Shown here piece by piece: positions 1 through 6,268 of a stretch of 11,074 nucleotides of DNA. A model generated the notes under the pieces. It had not been told where the DNA came from. It was given only the letters and a program-made list of their open reading frames with translations, and did no database searches. Both the position numbers and the translations under genes were made by a program. Origin of the DNA: Candidatus Latescibacterota bacterium (GTDB taxonomy: Bacteria; Latescibacterota; UBA2968; GCA-2709665); NCBI GenBank assembly GCA_012271065.1, contig JAAXHE010000109.1:1-11074 (forward strand), read 5' to 3'. Position 1 is the stretch's first letter, and each line of letters opens with the position of its first letter.

Positions 1-61
1 AGTATTTCGACCACAAGGGCCGGCCGCAGCCCGGATGGGCTTTTTCAACGGGCTGCTAAGG
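1..61 (+). repeat. Dispersed repeat, copy 1 (outer end only)
   Basis: Positions 2..61 match the reverse complement of 5901..5960 at 55 of 60 bases, and positions 34..58 match the reverse complement of 11050..11074 at 23 of 25. This is therefore one end of a dispersed element whose body lies left of the window. The terminus reads TTTTTCAACGGGCTG. Within it AGCCC-GGAT-GGGCT followed by TTTTTC forms a short hairpin plus T-run, a weak terminator-like unit on the plus strand. No transposase is visible. The element resembles a non-autonomous MITE or intergenic repeat; that class assignment is an inference. Confidence 0.8.
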
Positions 62-69
62 TGGGTACT

Positions 70-112
70 CATAATAAAAGGAACAGGGGCGAGATCTTCT
101 CACCCCTGTTCC
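70..112 (-). terminator. Strong intrinsic terminator, minus strand
   Basis: Arms 80..94 and 98..112 form a 15-bp stem around a 3-nt loop. The only non-Watson-Crick position (90/102) becomes a G-U pair in minus-strand RNA. In the minus direction the stem is followed by TTTTATTATG, a good U-tract; on the plus strand the following bases are not T-rich. It therefore stops leftward transcription, most plausibly that of the aro operon, whose last clear gene, aroB, ends about 550 bp upstream. Such a transcript would run antisense through the whole cupin gene. Confidence 0.8.
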
Positions 113-131
113 GCAGGGTCTTTCCTTTGCC

Positions 132-634
132 ATGAACCGGAATGCCGATTACTGGATCTCACAACTCAATCTGAGAGAGCATCCCGAAGGCGGATACTAT
201 CGGGAAATTTACCGCTCCGGGGAGACCGTGGGGGCACGGGCCCTCCCTGAGCGTTTCAGCGGTCCCCGGGCATTCTCAACGGCGATCTACTTCCTGCTCA
301 GGGTCGCGACTTTTCCGCCCTTCACCGCATTCAGTCCGATGAAATCTGGCACTTCTATACCGGATCTCCCATCACCATCCATACGATCGATCAAAGCGGC
401 GTATACGACCGCATACTGCTTGGCGACAACCCCGAAAACGACGAATCCCTGACGGCTGTCGTCAACGCCGGCTGCTGGTACGGCGCAACGCTGAATGAGC
501 CCCATTCATTCGCCCTGATGGGCGGCACCGTTGCTCCCGGTTTTGAATTCGAAGACTTCGAGCTGGCGGATCCCCCAGACCTTTTGGAGAGCTTTCCCGA
601 AAACCGTTCCGTCATAGAACGGCTGACCCGCTGA
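132..634 (+). pseudogene. DUF985-type cupin protein, frameshifted
   Basis: Two adjacent frames together encode one DUF985 (RmlC-like cupin, cupin_5) protein of about 167 residues. The first frame from ATG 132 gives the HPEGGYYREIYRS motif and STAIYFLL. After about position 300 the similarity jumps to another frame, with FSALHRIQSDEIWHFY, then NAGCWYGA and GGTVAPGFEFEDFEL, ending at TGA 632..634. The switch lies in the AGGGT at 300..304 and fits the loss of one base. The uninterrupted first frame instead runs off-family to 452. No convincing ribosome binding site precedes ATG 132. The family function is unknown; members are small single-domain cupins. It could be a recent pseudogene or a sequencing error in the G run. 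It converges on aroB with only 29 bp between the stops. Confidence 0.75.
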
Positions 635-663
635 AGCCAAACGTCGTCCGGCCGAGACAAGCT

Positions 664-1773
664 TCAATCCGGTTCGGGAGAGCGTTTCTGCATATACCGG
701 ATACCTTCCTCGATTTCCTGCTTCTTTACGGTGTCGCACGACACCGCCTGGCCGATCGCCTCCGGAAGAACAAACCGGATCACGCCATCCCGCGCTTTCT
801 TGTCGCTCGCCATGCGCCCGATCAGTTTTCCCGGTTCAAGCGCGCGGGCGCCGGACGGGATCCCGAGTCTTTCGATCAGTGCGTTCTGGCGTTGCAGTTC
901 GGCCGGTTTCCACATCCCCTTGATGACGCCGATTCTGCCCGCGGCCAGCATGCCGAGCATAACCGCCTCTCCGTGTTTGTAAACGGTGTAATCCGTCACC
1001 GCCTCTATGGCGTGTCCCACCGTGTGGCCATAGTTCAGGATTTCCCTCAATCCCGCCTCGTTCTCATCCGCCGCCACCACGTCCGCCTTTATTCGGCAGT
1101 TTCGTGCAATCAAACCAACCAGCTGTCGGGGTTCAATTGCCAGATCCGCCACTTTCTCAATCTTGCTCTCGAGAAATTGCACGAGCGCTACGTCGCGGAT
1201 CAATCCGTGTTTGATCACCTCGGCCATGCCGGCAACCACCTCCCGCCTGGGCAGGGTCATCAGTGTTTCGGTGTCAATATAAACCAGCTTCGGCTGATAA
1301 AATGCCCCGATCATATTCTTGCCGAGCGGGTGATCGACCCCGGTCTTGCCGCCTACGCTTGCGTCGACCTGCGCCTCCAGGGTGGTCGGGACCTGCACGA
1401 AATCGATACCTCGCAGGTAGGTGGCCGCCACAAATCCGGCCGTATCGCCCACGACACCGCCCCCCAGCGCGACGATGCAGTTGCGCCGGTCCAGGCCCGC
1501 CCGTATCAGTTCGCCATAGATCCGGCCCGCTGTCTCCAGCGTCTTGAATTCCTCTCCATCCGGGATCTCAACCACCGTTGACGACACACCCTGCGCCTCG
1601 AGACCGGCCCTGACCGGATCCAGGTAGAGCGACGCAACCGTCGGATTGGTCACGATCGCCGCAACCGAACCCAGTTCCTTCGCCGCGTACGCCCTGCCGA
1701 AATCGGACAGGATCCCGTGTCCGATCAGGATCGGATAACTGCGACTGTCCAGATCGACCCGTACGGTTTCCAT
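664..1773 (-). CDS. aroB: 3-dehydroquinate synthase
   Basis: Second enzyme of the shikimate pathway: an NAD- and divalent-metal-dependent cytosolic enzyme converting DAHP to 3-dehydroquinate. The 369-residue length is normal. Visible motifs are PDGEEFKT (71-78), the NAD-binding GGGVVGD (104-110), VPTTLEAQVDASVGGKTGV (128-146), EVIKHG (185-190) and NYGHTVGHAIE (247-257). Metal ligands by family alignment are E185, H250 and H267, all present. The usual PTTLLAQVDSS is PTTLEAQVDAS here, a mild change. ATG 1773 is preceded by GAGG at short spacing. It lies 49 bp downstream of aroK and is the last clear gene of the leftward run. No terminator lies directly after it; the nearest good one is at 70..112. 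Confidence 0.97.
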   Translation of the reverse strand: METVRVDLDSRSYPILIGHGILSDFGRAYAAKELGSVAAIVTNPTVASLYLDPVRAGLEAQGVSSTVVEIPDGEEFKTLETAGRIYGELIRAGLDRRNCIVALGGGVVGDTAGFVAATYLRGIDFVQVPTTLEAQVDASVGGKTGVDHPLGKNMIGAFYQPKLVYIDTETLMTLPRREVVAGMAEVIKHGLIRDVALVQFLESKIEKVADLAIEPRQLVGLIARNCRIKADVVAADENEAGLREILNYGHTVGHAIEAVTDYTVYKHGEAVMLGMLAAGRIGVIKGMWKPAELQRQNALIERLGIPSGARALEPGKLIGRMASDKKARDGVIRFVLPEAIGQAVSCDTVKKQEIEEGIRYMQKRSPEPD

Positions 1774-1822
1774 ACGCCTCAGTACGCCTTTCGATAATTA
1801 GGACACCGGCCTTCAAACGCCC

Positions 1823-2386
1823 TTATTTCAACACAACGCCCTTTAATGCCGTTACTGCCAGTTGAACGGTCTCGTCGGGCGTGCGGTACTCGGTTGACTC
1901 CACGAATGCGTCCGCCCGGTCGTAAAACGGCGCCCGGTCGGCAAGCATCGACCGGATTTTCGCCATCCGGTCTTCGTCGTTCAATCCGGCCATTAGCGGC
2001 CGTTCCCCGTCTGTCCTGCGCAGGCGCGTGAAGATCGTCTCCGCGGATGCCCGAAGACACAGGCAGACGCCGGATTTGCGAATCGTGTCCCAGTTGTCCT
2101 CCTGTGTCACGGCGCCGCCACCCAGCGCAATCACAGCATCTGCCATTCCCGCCGCCTGCTTCACGCAACCGCGTTCGATGCGACGGAACGCGGTCTCGCC
2201 GTCTTCCGCGAAGATCCGGGGGATCGACTTCCCGGCGGTCTCTACGATCAATTCGTCCGTATCCACAAATATCCTCTCCAGACGCCGCGCGAGAAGTAAG
2301 CCGATCTTGCTCTTTCCCGTTGCCATGAAACCGGCCAGGAAAACCTGTCTGCCCTGCAGCGGAGAAGAGTGCCCGGTCCGACTCAC
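1823..2386 (-). CDS. aroK: Shikimate kinase
   Basis: Phosphorylates shikimate at the 3-OH with ATP, giving the substrate of EPSP synthase. It has 187 residues, a usual length. The Walker A loop is GFMATGKS (19-26), with Ala in place of the more common second Gly. The shikimate-binding residues are D44 (in VDTDE), R68 (in AFRRIE) and the GGG of LGGGAV (89-91). The lid arginine is R129 in GERPLMAG. All key residues are present. The start is GTG 2386, which overlaps the argS stop (GTGA, 4 bp), a sign of translational coupling. A start at the ATG two bases upstream would be in the argS frame and is excluded. aroB follows after 49 bp, so aroK and aroB form the usual pair. Confidence 0.96.
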   Translation of the reverse strand: MSRTGHSSPLQGRQVFLAGFMATGKSKIGLLLARRLERIFVDTDELIVETAGKSIPRIFAEDGETAFRRIERGCVKQAAGMADAVIALGGGAVTQEDNWDTIRKSGVCLCLRASAETIFTRLRRTDGERPLMAGLNDEDRMAKIRSMLADRAPFYDRADAFVESTEYRTPDETVQLAVTALKGVVLK

Positions 2387-4086
2387 ATTTCCTCCGGCGC
2401 CTTCAGGCCAAGGAGATGGAGTCCCGTAGCCAGCACGGCGGTAATCGAATAAACGAGCGCGATACGCGCGCGGGTGAGCGACACGTCGTCCGAAATGACC
2501 CGGTGGGCGTTGTAAAACCGGTTCGCCTCGGTGCAGAGTTCGATCAGGAACCCGGCAATCAGAGAAGGCTCACAGGTTTCGGCTGCGTTACGGATTCGCT
2601 CGGGAAACCGTTCCATGCACTTGACCACGGCCACGGTCTCGGGTTCGGTCAAAAGAGAAAGGTCCGCGTCTGACGGTGGCACCGCGCCTCCGTACCTGCG
2701 CAACACACTGCAATACCGGGCGTGGGTATATTGTATGTAGGGGCCGGTCTCACCGTTGAAATTCAGGATCTCATCCCAGTCGAACACCACATCCCGCGTC
2801 CGGCGTGAATCCAGGTCCGCATAGACGACCGCGCCGATGCCCACGTCCCGCGCGATCGCATCCCTTTCGGGAAGATCCGGATTCTTGTCCTCCACAATGT
2901 CCCGTGTCAACTCAATGGCTCGGTTCAGCACGTCCTCCAGGAAAATTACGTTTCCCCTGCGGGTCGACATCCTTCCCTCCTTAAAGGAAATAATGCCGAA
3001 CGGAACGTGTATGCAGTCTTTCGCCCATTCACAGCCCATCCGTTCCAGCACCTTGAAGAGCTGCCGGAAATGCAGGGACTGCCCTGCGTCGGTCGTATAA
3101 ATCAACTTATCGAAGTCGTAGGTCTTCTTCCGGTAAATCGCCGCTGCCAGGTCCCGCGTGAGATAGACACTGGTATCATGTCCGGTCTGGATAATGGCGG
3201 GAGGCATGTCTTCTTCGTCCAGCATGACGACGAGGGCGCCCTCACTCTCCACGGCAAGCCCCCCGGCCTTCAGTTCGTCTATCACGGGTCCGACCTTGTC
3301 GTGGAAGAAACTCTCTCCTGTATATTCCGCAAACGTGACATCCAGCAGTTCGTAGATCCGCTTGAAGTCCTTGACCGTCTCGTCTCTGAACCAGCTCCAT
3401 AGCCGAAGCGCTTCGGTGTCGCCCGCCTCCAGTTTCTTTGTCCAGTACTTTACGTCGTCTCCGAGAGACGGGTCCTTTTCCATCTCCGCGTTGTATTTTA
3501 CGTAAAGATTGAAGAGCTCATAGGGCGGATTCTCACGAATCGCGTTATCGTCTCCCCAGCGCTTGTATGCGGCGATGCTCATCCCGTGCTTGGCTCCCCA
3601 GTCCCCAAGGTGGTTGATGCCGATCACGTTCCATCCCGTGGCCTTGTACAGCCTGCAGAGCGAGTTCCCGATTGCAGTCGAACGGATGTGCGCGATCGTG
3701 AACGGTTTGGAGACATCCGGCGAGGAGAAGTCGATCACGACCGTCTTTCCCGCGCCCACGTCGCTTCGGCCGAATTGCCCGCGCCTGGCGAGGATTTCCG
3801 AAAGTGTCTCACGCACGAATTCGGTCTGGCTCACGTAAAAGTTGAGATACGGGCCCTCAGCCCGCACCCGGGCAATGCGGCCGCCGGGCCGAATGCTCAC
3901 CCCAAGATCCCGGGCGATCTGATTCGGCGCTTTACGCAGTGTTTTTGCAAACCTGAAGCACGGAAGCGCGTAATCCCCCATTTCAGGCTTTGGAGGAACC
4001 TCAACCAGCGACCGCACGTCATCATGCGGCATGTCAGTTGCCGCAGACACCTGCGATACGATTTCTTCAACAAAAGGATTGACCAT
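2383..4086 (-). CDS. argS: Arginyl-tRNA synthetase
   Basis: Class I aminoacyl-tRNA synthetase charging tRNA-Arg. It has 567 residues. The N-terminal Add-1 domain (about 1-85) includes KPEMGDYALPCF. The catalytic domain carries a HIGH-type motif in KPFTIAHIRSTAIGNSL (127-143), and the KMSKS-type loop is GRMSTRRGN (371-379), the ArgRS form. RDLAAAIYR (311-319) is also typical. A DALR-type anticodon-binding helical domain occupies roughly 440-567. The protein is intact and looks functional. It is a housekeeping enzyme embedded between menG and aroK; its stop overlaps the aroK GTG by 4 bp. About 180 bp of structured non-coding DNA separates it from menG, so it may have its own transcription or processing signal. 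Confidence 0.96.
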   Translation of the reverse strand: MVNPFVEEIVSQVSAATDMPHDDVRSLVEVPPKPEMGDYALPCFRFAKTLRKAPNQIARDLGVSIRPGGRIARVRAEGPYLNFYVSQTEFVRETLSEILARRGQFGRSDVGAGKTVVIDFSSPDVSKPFTIAHIRSTAIGNSLCRLYKATGWNVIGINHLGDWGAKHGMSIAAYKRWGDDNAIRENPPYELFNLYVKYNAEMEKDPSLGDDVKYWTKKLEAGDTEALRLWSWFRDETVKDFKRIYELLDVTFAEYTGESFFHDKVGPVIDELKAGGLAVESEGALVVMLDEEDMPPAIIQTGHDTSVYLTRDLAAAIYRKKTYDFDKLIYTTDAGQSLHFRQLFKVLERMGCEWAKDCIHVPFGIISFKEGRMSTRRGNVIFLEDVLNRAIELTRDIVEDKNPDLPERDAIARDVGIGAVVYADLDSRRTRDVVFDWDEILNFNGETGPYIQYTHARYCSVLRRYGGAVPPSDADLSLLTEPETVAVVKCMERFPERIRNAAETCEPSLIAGFLIELCTEANRFYNAHRVISDDVSLTRARIALVYSITAVLATGLHLLGLKAPEEM

Positions 4087-4266
4087 ATTGCAGGACCTCG
4101 CGCCCCCAAAAAGCTATCAGCCGTCAGCAAAAGGCGGTTAGACGTAAGCCGGTAGACGGGAGAGATTGCCTGCCTTGTTAGGGTTCTTCTCGTGCCGAAG
4201 GCAATGAGGAATAAACTACCAGGCAAGGACATATTCTTCCGTCTACCCTCTCCCGTCTCCCCGATT
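4087..4266. other. Structured intergenic region between menG and argS
   Basis: No gene is visible in this 180-bp gap, unusually long for this cluster. Inverted repeats occur: AGACGGGAGAG at 4154..4164 pairs with CTCTCCCGTCT at 4248..4258, and GGTAGAC at 4151..4157 pairs with GTCTACC at 4241..4247. A shorter unit, GATTGCC (4163..4169, nearby), can pair with GGCAATG near 4199..4205. AGCTATCAGCCGTCAGC at 4112..4128 has a sub-repeated look (CAGCCGTCAGC). It looks like intergenic repeat sequence. I see no convincing promoter or T-tract terminator. Confidence 0.5.
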
Positions 4267-4986
4267 CTACGGTTTTGACGCCAGGTAGAGCGTGGCAATG
4301 CCGAGGGTCAACCGGCGTTCCACCGCATCCTGAAACCCCGCCTGCGTCAAACGCATTCGAAATGCTTCTCCCTCCGGAAATCCCATCACGGACTCATAGA
4401 GATACCGGTACGCCAGAGGGTTCCGTGAAACAAGCCGACCGATTCCGGGAAGGATGTATTTGAAGTAAATGAGGTAAACCGTGCTCAACAGAAAGGCTCT
4501 GGGCCGGGAAAATTCCAGAACCGCCAGCCGGCCTCCCGGGCGCAGGACACGCAATACCTCGTGAAGGCCGCCGTTCAGGTCCGAAAAATTCCGTACTCCG
4601 AAGCCAATGGTCACGGCGTGAAACCGCGCATCGGGAAACGGCAGCCGCTGTGCGTCTCCGCAAAGCAGAAACATGCGGCCGGATCCCTTCTTCTGCTTCT
4701 TGTTTCCAAGCCGAAGCATCGGCAGGGAAAGGTCCGCTCCCACAACCCGCGCCCCCGGGTCGCGCGCGGCGGCTTCGAGACCCAGATCGGCCGTCCCTGT
4801 CGCAAGGTCCAGGATCCACCAGCCCGCTTTCAATTCCAGTGCGTCGACTGTCCAGCGCCGCCAGAGAATATCCACGCCGGCGCTCAACAGGTGGTTCAGC
4901 AGATCGTACGTGCCGGCAATACCGTCGAACATCTGACGAACGAAGGTCCGCCTGGCATCGCGTTCCTGAGGGTCGGAACTCGCCAC
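4267..4986 (-). CDS. menG: Demethylmenaquinone (UbiE/MenG) methyltransferase
   Basis: SAM-dependent C-methyltransferase of the last step of menaquinone synthesis (the UbiE family also serves ubiquinone). It has 239 residues. The N-terminal signature is VRQMFDGIAGTYDLLNHLLS (16-35). SAM motif I is LDLATGTADLG (59-69), followed by GDAQRLPFPDARF (110-122), IGFGVRNFSD (127-136), RVLRPGGRLAVLEFSRP (146-162) and the C-terminal LTLGIATLYLASKP. The start is GTG 4986, two bases after the aroE stop; the Shine-Dalgarno is weak, so coupled translation is likely. An anaerobe would use it for menaquinone, hence menG, but ubiE is equally usable. Quinone synthesis draws on chorismate, which may explain its place among the aro genes. 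Confidence 0.93.
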   Translation of the reverse strand: MASSDPQERDARRTFVRQMFDGIAGTYDLLNHLLSAGVDILWRRWTVDALELKAGWWILDLATGTADLGLEAAARDPGARVVGADLSLPMLRLGNKKQKKGSGRMFLLCGDAQRLPFPDARFHAVTIGFGVRNFSDLNGGLHEVLRVLRPGGRLAVLEFSRPRAFLLSTVYLIYFKYILPGIGRLVSRNPLAYRYLYESVMGFPEGEAFRMRLTQAGFQDAVERRLTLGIATLYLASKP

Positions 4987-4988
4987 CG

Positions 4989-5855
4989 CTACGCCCGAAA
5001 CCGGCCGATTATCGCCTGCTTCATCACGTCGACGGGCGGCTCGATACCCGTCCAGATGGCAAACGAGCGCGCGCCCTGGTGCACAAGCATATCCAGGCCT
5101 CCATACGCCGGCGCTCCGGCGGATCGGAACTGACGCATCAGGAGCGTATCCAGCGGATTGAAAACCGTGTCGTAGAGCACCAGTTGCGGGTGGACCGCGC
5201 GTGTATCCGCAAGCGGCGTCCGCTGCACGTCCGGAACCATCCCCAGCGACGTTCCGTTCACGACAAGGCCCGCATCCGAGAACCGACTCATCTGAGTGCC
5301 CTTCGTCAGATCACCCGCGTCGATCGACTTTCCCGTTATCCGTTGCATATCACGCGCAAGCGCCTGCGCCCGGCCGACGGTTCGATTGAGAATGCTCACC
5401 CGCTTCACCTCGTTCCGCGTCGCCAGTGCGTAGACGGCCGCCCGCGCGACGCCTCCCGCACCGAGAATCACGCAATGCTCGGGCAACACGCCGAGGCCAG
5501 CGGTACGCTCCAAAGCGGTGGCCAACCCGTACACGTCGGTATTCTGCCCGACAAGTTCGCCATCCTTGAGGGAAATCGTGTTCACCGCGCCCACGGCAAG
5601 TGCTTCTTTCGAAATCCGGTCCAGGTGCGCCATCGCCGCGGACTTGTGCGGAAGGGTAACGTTCAATCCCCGAATCTGCAAAGCGCGCATACCGTCAAGC
5701 GCCGATTCAACCCCATCCGGCAATACATGAAAAGCGACGTAACAATAGTCTATATCGAGATCGTCAATGGCCGCATTGTGCATGTCCGGAGATAACGAAT
5801 GGGCGATGGGATCGCCTATCACCCCCAGCAATCGCGTGGTTGAGACAATACCCAA
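4989..5855 (-). CDS. aroE: Shikimate dehydrogenase
   Basis: NADPH-dependent reduction of 3-dehydroshikimate to shikimate. With TTG 5855 as start it has 288 residues, a normal size. The shikimate-binding SLSP is at 20-23 in DPIAHSLSPDMHN. The catalytic Lys is K71 in NVTLPHK, and the Asp is D107 in QNTD. The nucleotide loop GAGGVARA (132-139) and NRT follow; NGTSLGM and the C-terminal GGLDMLVHQGA are also present. The frame is open to an ATG at 5927, but those extra 24 residues (MGFFDGLS and onward) come partly from the inserted repeat and have no counterpart in the family. TTG 5855 has a strong GAGGGGAG six bases upstream and places the first beta strand (LLGVIGDP) correctly. The stop is two bases before the menG GTG. 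Confidence 0.95.
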   Translation of the reverse strand: MGIVSTTRLLGVIGDPIAHSLSPDMHNAAIDDLDIDYCYVAFHVLPDGVESALDGMRALQIRGLNVTLPHKSAAMAHLDRISKEALAVGAVNTISLKDGELVGQNTDVYGLATALERTAGLGVLPEHCVILGAGGVARAAVYALATRNEVKRVSILNRTVGRAQALARDMQRITGKSIDAGDLTKGTQMSRFSDAGLVVNGTSLGMVPDVQRTPLADTRAVHPQLVLYDTVFNPLDTLLMRQFRSAGAPAYGGLDMLVHQGARSFAIWTGIEPPVDVMKQAIIGRFRA

Positions 5856-5861
5856 AACAGA

Positions 5862-5869
5862 CTCCCCTC
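5862..5869 (-). promoter_or_regulatory. Ribosome binding site that sets the aroE start
   Basis: The minus strand reads GAGGGGAG here, six bases before TTG 5855. It decides the start against the in-frame ATG at 5927, which lies inside the repeat and encodes repeat-derived residues. Confidence 0.7.
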
Positions 5870-5903
5870 GCCCTGCTGTTGCGTCCTGCCGGCAGGCGTT
5901 CCT

Positions 5904-6055
5904 TGACAGCCCGTCGAAAAAGCCCATCCGGGCTACGGCCGGCCCTTGCGGTCGAAATACCGCGTTGCGCTCCCCCGACGAATCCTCCGAGTCGACTCGG
6001 TCGCGCGCATTGTCTTCGGCCTCGCCTGCAGAGCGACTTTATCAACGGACTGTTA
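5904..6055 (-). repeat. Dispersed repeat, copy 2 (about 152 bp, inverted ends)
   Basis: The left end (5901..5960) is an inverted match to 2..61 at 55 of 60 bases. The right end (6035..6055) is a degenerate inverted copy of the left terminus, with 16 of 21 positions agreeing between 5904..5924 and the reverse complement of 6035..6055. The centre contains a perfect palindrome CCGAGTCGACTCGG at 5987..6000. No transposase frame is present, so it resembles a non-autonomous, MITE-like element. It lies between the small membrane gene and aroE; its right end supplies the small gene's stop codon and its left end an ATG in frame with aroE. On the minus strand it carries AGCCC-GGAT-GGGCT-TTTTC, a weak terminator-like unit inside the operon. 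Confidence 0.8.
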
Positions 6056-6193
6056 ACGGGTCAGGTCCGACACAAACTGGTCGGCGATGGCGAAACTCTC
6101 TTTCCACGAACAGTTGTAGGTGTACTTGATGAAGACCACGCCTCCCAGGAACACCAGCAACGCCAGAAGGAATAACCTGACAACCAGTCTCAT
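6053..6193 (-). CDS. Small single-pass membrane protein, 46 residues
   Basis: Function not recognised. ATG 6193 is preceded by a strong ribosome binding site, GAGGAG, about seven bases upstream. The product begins with short basic residues (MRLVVR) and continues with a hydrophobic segment at about 7-22 (LFLLALLVFLGGVVFI), followed by a polar tail with K23, two Tyr, one Cys and one Trp (YNCSW, 26-30). This fits a single transmembrane helix, N-terminus inside. The C-terminus ends at TAA 6053..6055, which lies in the terminal bases of the inserted repeat, so the original protein may have been longer. It is too short for signal-peptide or lipoprotein certainty. It sits between the aroA homologue and aroE in the same direction. 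The good ribosome binding site and the coherent topology argue for a real gene, but no homology can be tested here. Confidence 0.55.
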   Translation of the reverse strand: MRLVVRLFLLALLVFLGGVVFIKYTYNCSWKESFAIADQFVSDLTR

Positions 6194-6219
6194 AAGGCTC
6201 TCCTCGTACCGAAGATTGT

Positions 6220-6257
6220 CCCGCGCTGTCTGCAGCGGCCGCTGCAGACAGCGCGGG
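6220..6257. repeat. Perfect 38-bp palindrome after the aroA homologue
   Basis: Positions 6220..6257 are a perfect palindrome: 17-base arms (C plus CCGCGCTGTCTGCAGC) around GGCC, which is itself self-complementary. It starts 11 bases after the aroA-homologue stop and lies upstream of the small membrane gene. As RNA it would form a very stable GC-rich hairpin with a GGCC loop. No T-tract follows on either strand, so it is not a standard intrinsic terminator. It could be a transcript-stabilising or processing hairpin, or a dyad protein-binding site. Confidence 0.85.
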
Positions 6258-6268
6258 CACCTGAGTAA

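Noticed and set aside
35..250. 71-residue plus-strand ORF starting MGFFNGLL
   Set aside because: Its start is the repeat-borne ATG, it crosses the terminator hairpin and overlaps the cupin gene in another frame. No ribosome binding site or family resemblance.
298..306. Programmed frameshift in the cupin gene
   Set aside because: No slippery heptamer, stem-loop or internal Shine-Dalgarno seen at the switch; a mutation or base-call error is simpler.
4650..5795. 381-codon open frame on the plus strand
   Set aside because: Antisense to menG and aroE, Arg- and Pro-rich, no recognisable domain; a shadow frame.
6220..6257. Intrinsic terminator for the aroA homologue
   Set aside because: The hairpin is strong, but no T-run follows it on either strand, and a gene with a good ribosome binding site follows closely.
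6042..6260. 72-residue minus-strand ORF through the palindrome
   Set aside because: Overlaps the better-supported 46-residue membrane gene in another frame, begins inside the palindrome, and has no ribosome binding site or coherent composition.
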